Shown: positions 1-9,929, counted from the stretch's first letter. The stretch is 64,000 bases of DNA from Ligula intestinalis (GCA_036362985.1 JAYGXS010000001.1:39868385-39932384); one strand, 5' to 3'. Numbers and translations are program-made. Notes: generated from the sequence alone by a model not told the origin.

Positions 1-150
1 CGTCATCAGAGACATGAGTAGCATGTCTCTGATGACGAATCCGCGACGGATATCGAAACGTCAGGCGAATAAACATATTGTCCCAGCGATCGAGTCTTCT
101 TCTTCTTCTCAATTGCTTCCTGGGACACGGATGTTCGCTTGTATGACCAT
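1..150 (+). repeat. PLE terminal repeat with hammerhead, copy 1 (left edge truncated)
   Basis: The first 37 bases form an inverted repeat: bases 1-16 are the reverse complement of 22-37. This means an opposite-facing copy started to the left of the window. The plus-facing arm holds a hammerhead core (25-66), then GCGAATAA, a TTGTCCCAGCGATCGAG block (about 79-95), a CTT microsatellite and CTTCCTGGGACAC. The same block order recurs at 19.2, 24.8, 51.1-51.3 and 57.5-57.7 kb, and in reverse at 9.5, 11.6 and 63.0 kb. The copy at 63.0 kb sits directly 3' of a GIY-YIG endonuclease, so this family is read as the end of a Penelope-like element. Confidence 0.75.
25..66 (+). ncRNA. Hammerhead ribozyme-like motif (complete core)
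   Basis: CTGATGA lies at 29-35. Stem II is ATCCG/CGGAT (39-43 with 47-51) closed by a 3-nt CGA loop. GAAA lies at 55-58, then C59 and the cleavage triplet GTC at 60-62. Stem I can form between GTCT (25-28) and AGGC (63-66), with one G-U pair. Stem III would be a single C-G pair, as described for PLE-type hammerheads, which may need dimers to be active. This is the only copy in the window with CTGATGA, GAAA and GTC all intact. Activity is inferred, not shown. Confidence 0.7.
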
Positions 151-2319
151 AACTGCCTGCACCTTTCTGCGCTTTCCCTCTTCCCACCCTCCCCCCTGAC
201 CGGATTCAACAAACCCTTTCCCATGACTAATTTGCCTGCAACGATAAACATAATTGCCAGCATGTCATTTTTTATCCCCTCCCTACATAATTGCAATGGC
301 CCGAGGTGAATTTATCGAAAGCTACGTATGCTCGCCAGATATTCTTCTGAATTCCCTGATGGGAAGTTTTGTAACTTTAAAATCAATAAAACTACATTGT
401 AAACTAAAGGTCTTACTTAATTAATACTAAAATAAAACCAACTGAAAGTAAACTAAACCTAACAAAAACTTGATTAAAACCAATAATAAACTAATAAGAA
501 AAATAAACTAAATAATAACCTACGACGAAATAAGTAGTTAGTTATGTCAATGTAAATTACGGTGTTGCTTCTAAGACACCATTTCCCGTTCCTCTTTTCA
601 ATGTTTCATAGAAAGGCTGAGAGTTCAACAGCAAAATACTGGCCTTATCGCTAGATTTTCGGTACGCCTATTCACGCCTACTCAAGAATTGAATTCACAT
701 GTTGTCTTGTGTACTAGAGTTGATGGTCGCAGAAGCGCACACTCGCTGCTCTGGGGGACTTTAAAAAACTCTAACCGGAACGACAGAAACGTCTAGTGCT
801 GAAGGGTGAAAGGTTAATTATGGTTTGATACTACTTACGTGGAAAAGCGAAGGTAAAAACATGTAGTGAACTCAGACTTTGAAGCCGGTAATCCAAATTT
901 GACAGCTGTGTTCTTTTTCTAGCATTCCACGAATAAACTTGCGAGATTAATTTGAATAATTTTAGCGTTTTTTTGCAGCCCAGAATAAGTAATATACATC
1001 TGATTTTGCTTACATCCGCACTGTCATCAAATACGACTGTCGCTGTTAAGGTAGGAGAACGCATGTCTGCTATATATCTGAAGGCAGTCAGGAAATTGTT
1101 GACAAACAACTTAATCAGAAAGTGAACCCTCAGCCATTTCCCTTCCACTCATTCGAATTCTCTACACTTGGATTGTCTCTGTGGCTTGCAGACGATATGC
1201 AAATTAGGGACCGCAGAGACAGGGAGCGACTGCTGCCTGTTGTGAAACGGTCTTTCACTATCGCGGACGGCCGAACTGAATGTGCGGATATTTCATTAGG
1301 GCACGCACGCACGTGGAGCTCTGAAGAGTTTTCAGTGATTTACGGCTTAGGTGAAGAGAAAGGTAAACTGGATAAGACTGTCTCCAAACCTGTATAGACT
1401 ACGTTTAAGCCAGATACTAGACAGATAATTGCGTCAAAACTAGACAGCCTTATTAAATCTTGCAGGGGAATCAAATGCAGCATATTTTTGTATAACAAAC
1501 AAAATATGTTTCTCTTTTACGTGTTCAGAAAGCTCATATAACGGGGGAAAAAGACGTCTCCAGAGACACTAGTGTGAGCATACAAAAATAAATTTAGCGT
1601 AGATGTAATAAAAATTCGACTGAGTTAAAAACTACTTCACCTACCAAAAGTATCCATACATATTACATGCAATTTTTCCTCCGACGTCTTTAACGGCAAA
1701 CTTAAAGTAATTTAGTTAAGTCAGTAGTCGAGTCCTCGGTATTGCGAAATGTGTAGGGCGGTATAGTCACCCCTGCTTAATTGTGCAAGCGATTGCCGTA
1801 AACAGACAGAGGGGATTCCTCATCGGTGCGAAAGTCAACGCATGTGGGTTGATTTAAAAAACTCTAAACTCAAGCCATCCCTGGTTAAAAATAGAAGCTT
1901 GTCAATTAACATCCCACTATCTGGTAAAATGAGTTCAATATAGAGGCACCATAGTCGTACAACTTATCCTGTAAAAACATACCCTGTCTTCGCCAGTGTT
2001 CGTTCTTGCATAATTTATGGTCGCATTAAGGCCGCCTTTGAAAGATCTGGACTGAGCCTCAATGTAAAACGGGACGAACATTTGACGCAACTGCAGTGGT
2101 GGACTAACATACTACGGTATTGAGTATGGAGAAACATTAAGTAATTTTGATGCCCAAAAAGGTCCACACTGATTCTCTGGCAACTTAAGGACAGCGTGAC
2201 ACGCATCGTGGGCGGCGAATCCATGTTAAAACCATTAACCATAAAAATGCGGTGAAGCAGAGTTGTGGTTTTTAATTATTTATAAATTAATTTATCTTCG
2301 CGGTATGAATCAATGTATT
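151..2319. other. Unassigned AT-rich DNA
   Basis: No coding region was recognised; frames are short and unlike any family I know. It contains an A-rich stretch at about 370-545 listed separately. Otherwise nothing clear. Confidence 0.5.
370..545. repeat. A-rich repeat with TAAACTAA-type units (copy 1)
   Basis: The stretch is dominated by short units such as AAACTAA, AATAAAC and ACTAAAC. Similar stretches lie at about 38220-38460 and 48590-48690. It may be an element tail or simple-sequence expansion. The boundaries are soft. Confidence 0.45.
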
Positions 2320-2845
2320 TGAGATTTATAGGCATAGGCTGAAATTTTATGTGTTTATTTGGGTCAAAGCCCGTAAACCACTGCACAATGTATAAATGCT
2401 GCCAACGGGCAGACAGTAGTAGTATGTATTGACTTTGTATCTTACCATATTAACAGAGCAGGTACTAGCTAAAAGACCCAGACACGTGTTTCACTGGTAT
2501 TCTGCCCCTGTTTGAAACAGCCGCGAGGGGTCCAGCTCGTCAGTGGGTCCCCCAGCTTCCCCCGTTTACTCTCTGGATTAGAAAGTTCAGCATTTTATTT
2601 ACTTTAGAAATAAGGTCTTTTCCTATAGGCCTTAAATATAGTGATATATAACATGAAGCGAAATTAATTTCTAAAGAAATTGAAAAGAAGAGGTTTCAAA
2701 ACCGGCAGATCAATCAGCAAGCAAACAGGAAAGTTGGTGGACCCATTGAGAAGCCAGACCCCTCGCGGCTGTAGCAACGAGCGGCAGAATACCGGCGAAA
2801 CACGTGTCTGGGCCATTTAGCTAATACCTGTGCAGTTAATATGGC
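2320..2845. repeat. Scrambled and inverted copy of repeat family F
   Basis: A plus-facing segment (about 2445-2580) carries GGTACTAGCTAAAAG, CCAGACACGTGTTTCACTGG and CAGTGGGTCCCCCAG. A reverse-facing segment (about 2690-2845) carries the same blocks as reverse complement, including ACACGTGTCTGGGCC. Between them, about 2610-2690 matches the 3' part of the copy at 62450-62530 (CGAAATTAATTTCTAA). A further reverse-facing internal piece lies at about 2320-2410 and matches 62380-62470. So the block is a foldback or rearranged cluster of one family. No coding capacity is seen. It could be a MITE, a PLE-linked terminus or an unknown non-autonomous element. Confidence 0.6.
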
Positions 2846-3399
2846 AAGTTACAACGTCAAGTAGGGTTATGTAATTTCCCCGAAACTCTTATTGAAAACA
2901 TACTCTAAGCAGTAACTGAAATTGCCGAACAAATCATATGCACGCTTATTTCGCGATTCCGGGCGATCCGATGGCTAGAGCAACTCCCAAGAAACAAAAG
3001 ATTCAAATATTGTTCCTCTGTGTAAACGGAGAAAAACCTGTCTAATCATCGACGATCATCGAAGAATTTCCTTGTAAACGTTTCTGGCAAGAAACTTGCC
3101 AGAACTGGACTAATTGGACAGGTTTCTGTAGTAGAAATCCACCTGGGCAACACCGGAGGACTGTAGATGTGAGACTGGTTGTCGGCCAACTTCACGACTA
3201 GCTTTTGTAAATGCAAGCCGGTCACATTCGTGTGTGCGATGAACACTCTAAGCACAAAAAAGCAAAGCAGATTAGCGAGATTTGGACGTCCTGAGCGGCC
3301 CGTATAGATTATGAGCCAATCGCATGACGGGATGCTTGTACGCTTCAAAGATGTTCAGTCGGTCTCGGAGGCGTTCAGAGCCACAGAGGCGTCTCGGAG

Positions 3400-3670
3400 G
3401 GGTTAATCACCAGGCTGGTGGACCCCTTTCGCGAGCAGTGGCCAGGAATCACTTTCAACTACCGATCTAACGGGTAGCTGGTCGGCAGACAATGACCATG
3501 CTTTTTTCGAATCTAACGTTCACGACCTCCTTGTGCGGAAGAATGCGTGCCACAAACATGGAAATCATATGGTGGTGCGTGGACATTTTCGCTTTTGGCT
3601 GCAGAAATTGGGATTGACAACGAACACGACGGAGGCGATGGTCACGCATCAACCGATGCCAACCGATGTG
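3400..3670 (+). pseudogene. Degraded RTE-type LINE reverse transcriptase fragment
   Basis: Reading the plus strand with frame changes gives FREQWPGITFNYRSNG, then NVHDLL, then a stretch ending LGLTTNTTEAMVTHQP. Order and spacing resemble the central part of flatworm RTE-type reverse transcriptases just before and after the FADD catalytic motif. The FADD motif itself is lost. At least one stop and one frameshift interrupt it. The larger relic at 51.3-52.5 kb (minus) is probably of the same broad family. The identification rests on recalled family resemblance. Confidence 0.5.
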
Positions 3671-4860
3671 GGTAAATCTCTGTTCCCATGGAGCGCCATT
3701 TCATGAGGCCAGAGTACGAACGACTGCCTAAAGGATTATGCTAAGTCGACGTCCCCACGATTGGTTGCAGAAAAAAGCGCCTATACGAACACTCACTGGA
3801 GACTTCGGTCTAGTACCTGAAAGTTAGCCTTTAGGCGTGGAAGTACGCTGTGTGGAATCAACAGACGTGACGCCCTGCCGAAGAGACTAAAGCAGCCATC
3901 TCCGGCATTGACCGAACTGTGAGGGTCAAAACAACTCAAAATGTGCGCTAGGTTCGTATACTGGTGATCAAAATTACAAGCCCTCACATCCTGCTAGAAT
4001 GTTCACAAGGGAATCTGACGTTTAGGGCTCAAACTGGCGTCGTTGGACACCTTCGAATCCACCGCTAGGTCATGACACTAAACTCACTTTCGACAACGCA
4101 ATACGTTACCTTGATTTTCACCACCCAACGTTTATCAAACTTTCCTGCACGTGACCTATCTGCACTATAAAATTGCTTTTATTTCGTGGAGGCAGTTGTA
4201 GTTAGAAAGTGTTTTCAGAAGGTCCACGGCTCAGTTGATACAGGTACTGTTACTATCTAAGGAACCCCCTTAATTCCTATTTTATTCAGATAGCATTTAT
4301 GCTAATTCGTCTCAAGGATCTCTGTTGAATGAAATTGAAGAAATTTTGCGTACAGCAGAAACACATACGTACATGTAATCGAGCGAATTAACCTAAAGTC
4401 ACTCCATCCTGTCGTTTGTTCATTTGGCCTTCTGACGCTAACTGGAAGAGGCCTCCCAGGAATTGATGACCTGCACTTGCTCCGACAACATACAATTTAC
4501 ATATAAAGTGTGGCACAGTACCCCAAGTGCTATTTTATCATAACCAGCACCGCTCGGCGTGGCTTATGTAAACCTTGTCGTGCGTGGGCCTATGCATAAA
4601 TCAAATGACTTTGTCCCATTTTAAAACAACTTTCTCGGCTCTATTTCCTCTTGTCTTGCTGAGTATTTGCGCTAACCCGCACTCGCTCTTTATAGTAAGG
4701 CAGCCTCAAATTTCTACTTCTATCCAAGGTGCCTTCCTATCCCCAAGCTTTCGACACTACGTTGTCTTCCTAGAGTCACTTTATACCGGTCTATTTAATA
4801 ACTGTTCTGATGATGCACATACTGCTTCTGCTACTGTTGGCTGTTCTTACAGGGCTTTTT
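3671..4860. other. Unassigned DNA
   Basis: No recognised coding region, repeat or structured RNA was seen between the RTE relic and the foldback element. Confidence 0.4.
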
Positions 4861-4954
4861 ATTTATATAGACCCCTGTATGCATTGTAATATTTTCGCCG
4901 GGCACCAAGACAATTGCACTCGCATAAATTCTCCGGATGTTTATGAGTGTGGGT

Positions 4955-5182
4955 TTATTTCTTTCTACAGGCACCAATGACAACCGCTTTCTCGAGCAAT
5001 TGATTATTTTTCATGATTCTTGAAACGGTGGACTGTGACATCGGCACTTGCAGGATCCCCAATTCCTGAACGATTTCTCTGTCGGTCATCTCGTTTTGAG
5101 CATTGACCGTCTCAGCAACAAGCTGCTTAGTTGTTTCCGATGTATGAGCAGGAAATCCCTCTGAAGAGGATAGGCGAGACAC
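4955..5182 (-). pseudogene. HTH peptide in left foldback arm (transposase DNA-binding part)
   Basis: A 75-residue frame on the minus strand. It contains SETTKQLVAE, then the helix-turn-helix-like stretch EIVQELGILQVPMSQSTVSR, and ends with ACRKK before the stop. It looks like the second HTH of a bipartite Tc1/mariner-type DNA-binding region. There is no catalytic domain, so it is either a truncated relic or a non-autonomous element. The part from about residue 13 on is duplicated in the right arm. Confidence 0.5.
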
Positions 5183-5306
5183 TCAATTTGTCTTATTCGA
5201 CAGTCAAAATAATTGCAAAGAACCTGAGCAAGAATGAAAATTACGAGCGAGATTTCAAAAACGATCGTGAGAAGAGAAGGCCAAAACAAACATCGGAAAA
5301 AAACTA
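5163..5306 (+). pseudogene. First HTH of transposase-like DNA-binding region
   Basis: The open plus-strand frame reads LKRIGETLNLSYSTVKIIAK, then a basic linker ending EKRRPKQTSEK before TAA (5304-5306). The pattern (helix-turn-helix, then a basic proline-containing linker) is typical of the first half of a Tc1/mariner DNA-binding region. In an intact gene it would continue into the second HTH, encoded at 5338-5472. The two are separated here by a stop and a frame change. Confidence 0.45.
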
Positions 5307-5337
5307 AGCAGCTTGTTGCTGAGATGCTCAAAACGAG

Positions 5338-5472
5338 ATGACCGAGAGCGAATTCGTTCAGAAATTGGGGATCCTGCAGGTGCCCACGTCACAGTCCACC
5401 GTTTCAAGAATCATGAAAAATAATCAATTACTCGAGAAAGCGGTTGTCATTGGTGCCTGTAGAAAGAAATAA
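5338..5472 (+). pseudogene. Second HTH in right foldback arm
   Basis: A 44-residue plus-strand frame starting MTESEFVQKLGILQVP and ending GACRKK, stop at 5470-5472. It is nearly identical to the minus-strand peptide of the left arm, with a few substitutions (for example TESEFVQK against TDREIVQE). Preservation of the peptide in both arms may reflect recent duplication rather than selection. Confidence 0.45.
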
Positions 5473-5599
5473 ACCCACACTCATAAACATCCTGAGAATT
5501 TATGCGAATGCAATTGCCTTGGTGCCCGACGAAAATTTTACAATGCATACAGGGGTCTATATAAATGCATACAGGGGTCTATATAAATGAATACCCCTG

Positions 5600-6299
5600 T
5601 ATGTTGACATCCGAGTCCTGAGCGGCCAGAAAGCAGTTCAAAGTATTCTGCGAAAGCGAACACTTTTCAGGCCTGAAAATGGTCTATTTTTTCCACCGAA
5701 ATCAAATCTTTCAGATGCCCTGGTTTTGTCTTTATCGGGGGGTTTAAATGCTTAGCGCACCTCCTCCTAACCCTTAATCTGCGGAATTAGGGTTGCACTT
5801 TAAGCTGTCTGTTCTCCTATGGTATTTATTGCTTTTTTGAAAAGGGACATTTAAATTTTCGGGCGTGTCCTTTGCCTGCGTTAATGTCGCCCGTGTCTCT
5901 AAATTCGTCTCCGTTAATAGCACGCTACGACGATACTTAATAACTCTTATCTTGATACTCCAAGTCTGTTGATGTCCACTCACCTTAGTCTTGCCTAATT
6001 GCTGTGCAGTCAGTGTCGCTGCCGTCATATCGTTTATCGCAAAATGGGATTGGCCTCTGCCGGGCAATGAGACTGAAATGCAAAAGCTGAAATTATTTTC
6101 GCAACTTTTAATTTAATTATTTTCCGTTTGAATTATGATTATTTGTTTCAAGGTCCTGGTAAGTTATGCAGTTTTATAGGTTTAGGAAGTCACAGTCGGC
6201 AAACGTCTGCTGTCGACCATTAATCATACGGCCTGTAAAATAATATAAGGGCGGGGAGAGTATCGAAATTTCAAACAGCCACTAAACACCAAGTGTGGA
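5600..6299. other. Unassigned DNA
   Basis: No recognised gene or repeat. Frames are short and unlike known proteins. Confidence 0.4.
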
Positions 6300-6388
6300 G
6301 GGGGGGGGGTTGGTTTATGGCGTTCAGACTTCAAGGGTGAAAGGCTAGTTCTGTCAGGGGATTAGAGCGTGGGGGGGGGGGGGGGGGG
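6300..6388 (+). repeat. Two poly-G runs
   Basis: G runs lie at 6300-6309 (10 G) and 6371-6388 (18 G). They could form G-quadruplexes or reflect polymerase slippage. The exact lengths are prone to sequencing error. Confidence 0.7.
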
Positions 6389-6469
6389 TTGAGGATGAAG
6401 AACAGGACGGGGAAAGAGGCGTCTGACGCTTGAGTTACGTACGGTTTTGTCTCGCCCGACGAGGCAGGT

Positions 6470-6986
6470 GTGAACATGTACACTGGGCTCATTGTCACCC
6501 AAGCGAGCCTTTATGAACAACGCATGGGCGCACAAGGTATGGCCACTGCTTCTGCCGCTGACGCAGTTACATGGGTTGTCTAGACGGCGTTTTATAGATG
6601 ACTCGAAAAGACTGTTTGAAGTCCACCCGGTGGCCGCTGTTTGCTAGAGATGGACTTTTCGAGTCTCCATTTAACCGGACAGGGTGTTGCCCTCGCATGC
6701 GCTTGGACAGGTGCCTAGTTGTTCGATCTGTTCCAAACGAGCAAGTGAAGACGTAGATTCACATTGATGAGGCCTGAAGGAGCAATATATCCTTACCTCC
6801 AAGGCTGGGAGGTGGAGTGCTTGAGAAAATCAGTCTTATCTCACTGACTGGCCATGTGCGGTCGATAGCAGCGTTTAAGCGACGACGTAGAAGTCCGCTT
6901 TCCGGATTCCTTTGAGACGGCAGTGTGAGAAATAACACCTTCTTCTCACCTGTCGGCACATCCGATTTTAAGGAGCATTCCTCCAT
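6470..6986 (-). pseudogene. PLE group A relic: linker plus degraded GIY-YIG endonuclease
   Basis: The minus-strand frame at 6986-6759 contains LLRRRLNAAIDRTWPVSEIR followed by LIFSSTPPPSLGGKD, which I recognise as the region between reverse transcriptase and endonuclease in Penelope-like elements. Downstream, after frameshifts, come IYVFTCSFG, LSKRMRGQHPVRLN and GHRVDFKQSFRVIYKTPS. These correspond to the GIY-YIG domain (compare CIYSF.CSC and REHIPTLF in the copy at 42.0-42.4 kb). It is clearly dead: at least two frameshifts and several stops. A SINE lies exactly at its upstream edge. Confidence 0.7.
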
Positions 6987-7215
6987 ATTCAGTTGACCCA
7001 GTTGTGAAAACTCGGGGCCGCGGTGGGAGTTGAAGCCACACAGCAGGGAAGGCTTCTAAGGAGCCAAAGCTTTACCATTGAGCAACGAGGCTCACCATGA
7101 GCCATGAACTTAATCACACTTGTATCGATTTTACCCGCCCAGCTTACTGATTGCATGAAATCTACCAGAAGAGAACAGCAAGCTGACTGCCCAGGCATGA
7201 TTTCCTAAGCCTGTA
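6985..7215 (-). mobile_element. tRNA-derived SINE, family B (minus)
   Basis: Read on the minus strand: a 5' part with GGCAGTCAGCTTGCTGTTC and AGCTGGGCGGGTAAAATCG, then a tRNA-like body with a degenerate A box (GTTGCTCAATGGTAAAG) and B box (GTGGCTTCAACTCCC), then CACCGCGGCCCCGAG and TTTTCACAACTGGGTCAA at the 3' end. The same order occurs at 43979-44225 (minus) and 63560-63845 (plus). Pol III-type internal promoter boxes make a SINE likely. It abuts the group A PLE relic. Confidence 0.7.
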
Positions 7216-8288
7216 AATAATAAAAGTAAGAAATATATCCGACAGTAATAGGCACTCACTGCTTCTGAACATACACCTGCTAGCCAATGTTTTCGGCAAA
7301 TTTGCACCAAACCGCACGACCATAGTGCCCTTTGATGGCCGTTTAAGCAGTGCACAGGTCTGGGAGGATTTATGGAACCCATTTATTTTCAGGCTTGCAT
7401 GCACAAGCAGCATTAATTGTATATCCGTCACTGCAGGAGTATAGGATTAACTAAAAGAAGAGGGGGTCATAACATTTTATCAAGTTCAATAAATCCACAT
7501 AACTGAAAGGCCTTAAGCCAATTCATCGTCGCTGACAGAAGTTAACGATGACGGTATCATTCGCGCCACGGGAAAAGTTGGTCTACAAACGCGAAATAAG
7601 CAAGAAAACTAGATGGTCAAAATCTCGGACTAACGAGATGGAGCATCAACTATTAGACGTCCACCGACAAGGTATAAAAATGAAGTTCAGCAGCGCCGGT
7701 TGTGATAGGCTGAACGCATCCGGGAAGTGTGAGTTAAGTCAAAGGACCTTGCTGTTTTATCGTATGCACAAATACGTTTTACAAGCAACAGACCCCTTTT
7801 GGTGTAATAGGCTATGGGAAATTTCATACGCGTTCAGCTTCGAAAGTACATAGCTTTTTTAAGCAACACTCCGAGTTACGGTACTAAGAAGCTGGAAACG
7901 TCATTTGTGCTAAATGAAACGTCGGTACTTCAGTGTTGCGTTCGGACCCTTACTTGCTGCCCAGTCACCGCTGGCGCCCACTTCTTATCACGTAGAATGC
8001 TAGATGTGGATTTATGAAAGACACGTTATATATTAGGTCAAACGTTTTTGCAGCCATAAAAGCAAGAGCAATCGGCTCCAATCGTCCAGTGTCCCCGACA
8101 AAAAGTTGGAAACGGATTAACGGATGACCGATTGGTGGGTGGATAACAAGAAATTCTCTTGCAGTCCATTTCCGAAACAGGGCAGTATTTAAATGTCAAG
8201 CATACGGTGAGAGCAATGCATTGGCCTTGGAAGTGGGTTACGGTTTACCAAGGGAATGTAGATCCTCAGTTATAGGCAGATAGTAGTG
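7216..8288. other. Unassigned DNA
   Basis: Several overlapping short frames, none recognisable. No repeat matching others in the window was seen. Confidence 0.4.
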
Positions 8289-8560
8289 CCGGCAAGGACA
8301 AAGTAGACTGGAATGGCCATTTCTGGATTATTAACGGTCGTTAGCCAGTCGTACTCAGACCCACGTGGGGCCCCATCCGAGTCTCGAACTGGGGACCATT
8401 TGGATCAGAGTCAAACGCTCTAATCCTTGAGCTACGAGCTCTTTCACATGGCAGACAGTTCGGCGTTAGGTGATGCACCACTTGGGTCTGGGTATGACTG
8501 GCTGACGACGGCGGATAAGCCAGAAATAGCCATTTCAGTCTCCCTTGTTTTTGCTGGCAA
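8289..8560. mobile_element. Palindromic tRNA-derived SINE, family A
   Basis: A minus-facing unit has tRNA-like boxes (A: TAGCTCAAGGATTAGAGCG, complement about 8415-8435; B: CCAGTTCGAGACTC, complement about 8379-8394) and a tail running left to 8289. A plus-facing tail follows on the right (8470-8560: GGGTATGACTGGCTGACGAC, AGCCAGAAATAGCCATTTCA, TTTTTGCTGGC). The two tails are reverse complements, so the tRNA head sits in the middle of a foldback. Similar architecture occurs at 43.8-44.4 and 55.2-55.4 kb. Confidence 0.7.
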
Positions 8561-9515
8561 TACTATTTGCCTAAACTATCAGCTGGTACGGTGGTTAGGA
8601 CCTATGTCGAGGCCCAAGGCAGAGCGGAACCGATGAGCTGTCAGCGGTCAGGTGAACGCTCATCCACGAGGATCCTCCGTTATGCAAACGGCCCTGTGTG
8701 TAGTCCCGGGCCGTATATATTCTCATGTTTCAAGCTTGATCCGAACACTACCCCCAACCTTGGCCCTTGGTCTAATATTAGCCCCAACGCTCAAACCCCT
8801 AGAATTGAGCTAAAGCCCACGTTAAATACAAGGGAGTCCGTGCTTTATCTGAGTTACTAATGAAACAGAAAACTCCCCGGACACGGCAGAGAATAGTTGG
8901 ACACAGGCATCATGCTTTTTGGTACATAATTACCTCACTAATTTCCGTTGTGTGGCAGAATACCTTACGTCGGCAAAGAAAATGCAACGGAAATGGCGAC
9001 ATACACCGTTTTATACAGTTGCAATGGAAGGTCTAGATAGTCAAACGGGGGATTCGAGCCTATGGCCCATTTAAGTTCAAACTTATGAATACTCTTTTAC
9101 AGCCATAAGTGAAATTAGGGCGCAATTTATCCAGAAAGGCTTCATCCAATTCGTATATCACCTAAAAATGTTACATGACATGAATCACTATTTCACTTTC
9201 ATGGTGGCAACGGAGTACATTTATTTCCCTCTCGGACTTAGTCATCTCATTTGAATGCATCAACTCTGCATAATGAAGACACTCTTCATGTACGAGGCGA
9301 TGGCTGTCCATTAATTGTAAAGATAACATCGACCTCTACAGCGGCACTTCGATGAGTGAGTGTATTGAGAGAAAGGGCCGGGTGGCCGCTAGGAATAGCG
9401 TGAGGCTAGCGGCAGATTCCAGGATGCACAAATATTCCCTGGCCCTAACACGAATCATATCTAGATCAAAAGCCCTACCCTTACATTTATTCTAACACTA
9501 ACCATCACTGTTCAG
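8561..9515. other. Unassigned DNA
   Basis: No recognised feature. Around 8740-8790 and 9440-9510 there are loose runs of CCCTAA/ACTAACC-like words. They are too irregular to call telomeric. Confidence 0.4.
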
Positions 9516-9600
9516 AAGAAGGAAATGCGACCACTAGAACAAGAGTTTTATTGTTCTGAAGTTTCGGATTCCGTCGGGAATCCTTAATCATAGGTAATGG
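9516..9600 (-). repeat. PLE terminal repeat with hammerhead relic, copy 2
   Basis: Read on the minus strand: TGATTAAGGATTCCCGACGG, then AATCCGAAACTTCAGAACAA, then the family's AAACTCTTGTTCTAG block. Stem II can pair perfectly (GGATTCC with GGAATCC around CGAC), although its sequence differs from copy 1, which looks like compensatory change. The upstream core is damaged (TGATTA for CTGATGA) and the cleavage triplet is TTC. Confidence 0.6.
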
Positions 9601-9635
9601 TATCATAGTCTTAGTCACGCGCAGACTATGAGAAA

Positions 9636-9929
9636 ACGAGGGCGATCGGCAGGGCCAATGAGAAAATGGCTAGGCTAGTGCTGGAAATTTGGTCCTCCAC
9701 TGGCACAATCAACAGAGCTATCAATTTTAACCTTGCCTACCAGACGCTTCGCACAAGGCTCGGATCAAGTCGGCCAGTGCGAGTAGGGCAAACGAGTACG
9801 CAGGACCGAGAGCCAACGCCCACGGAAAATAGGGGTGGAGGTCGGAGGTCACGCGGCCAACATCAAACGCTGTCTCACCGTTGCAACCGCGAGACAATGA
9901 ACAACTCAAGTGATCAGTCCGTCGGGTGA
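9636..9929 (+). pseudogene. GIY-YIG endonuclease C-terminal relic (PLE group C)
   Basis: The plus-strand frame reads TRAIGRANEKMARLVLEIW and then TINRAINFNLAYQTLRTRL. It aligns by eye with the C-terminal part of the endonuclease at 50.4-50.9 kb (TRIMARAANKMGRELLEAW, then SINRHVDV). It continues open to TGA at 9927-9929 through a Thr/Pro/Arg-rich extension. The catalytic GIY-YIG core is absent because of 5' truncation. The start at 9636 is an edge of similarity, not a start codon. Confidence 0.7.

Larger units (their letters stand above)
4861..5588. mobile_element. Foldback DNA-transposon-like element with bipartite HTH
   Basis: Two long inverted arms, about 4861-5143 and 5290-5566, enclose a spacer of about 146 bp. 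Blocks shared as reverse complements include the ATACAGGGGTCTATATAAAT ends, the CTCATAAACATCC region and TCAAGAATCATGAAAAATAA. At the right end a roughly 22-bp unit beginning TGCATACAGGGG is directly duplicated (about 5545-5566 and 5567-5588). Both arms encode the same short helix-turn-helix peptide and the spacer encodes a second one. The pair resembles the N-terminal DNA-binding region of Tc1/mariner transposases. No catalytic DDE/D domain is present. Confidence 0.65.

Noticed and set aside
7890..7910. GAAACGTC word resembling the hammerhead 3' half
   Set aside because: No CTGATGA, stem II or terminal block around it; chance match. The same applies to GAAACGTC at about 17830 and 30015.
8740..8830. 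CCCTAA-like words suggesting telomeric repeats
   Set aside because: Irregular spacing and few units; not a telomeric array.
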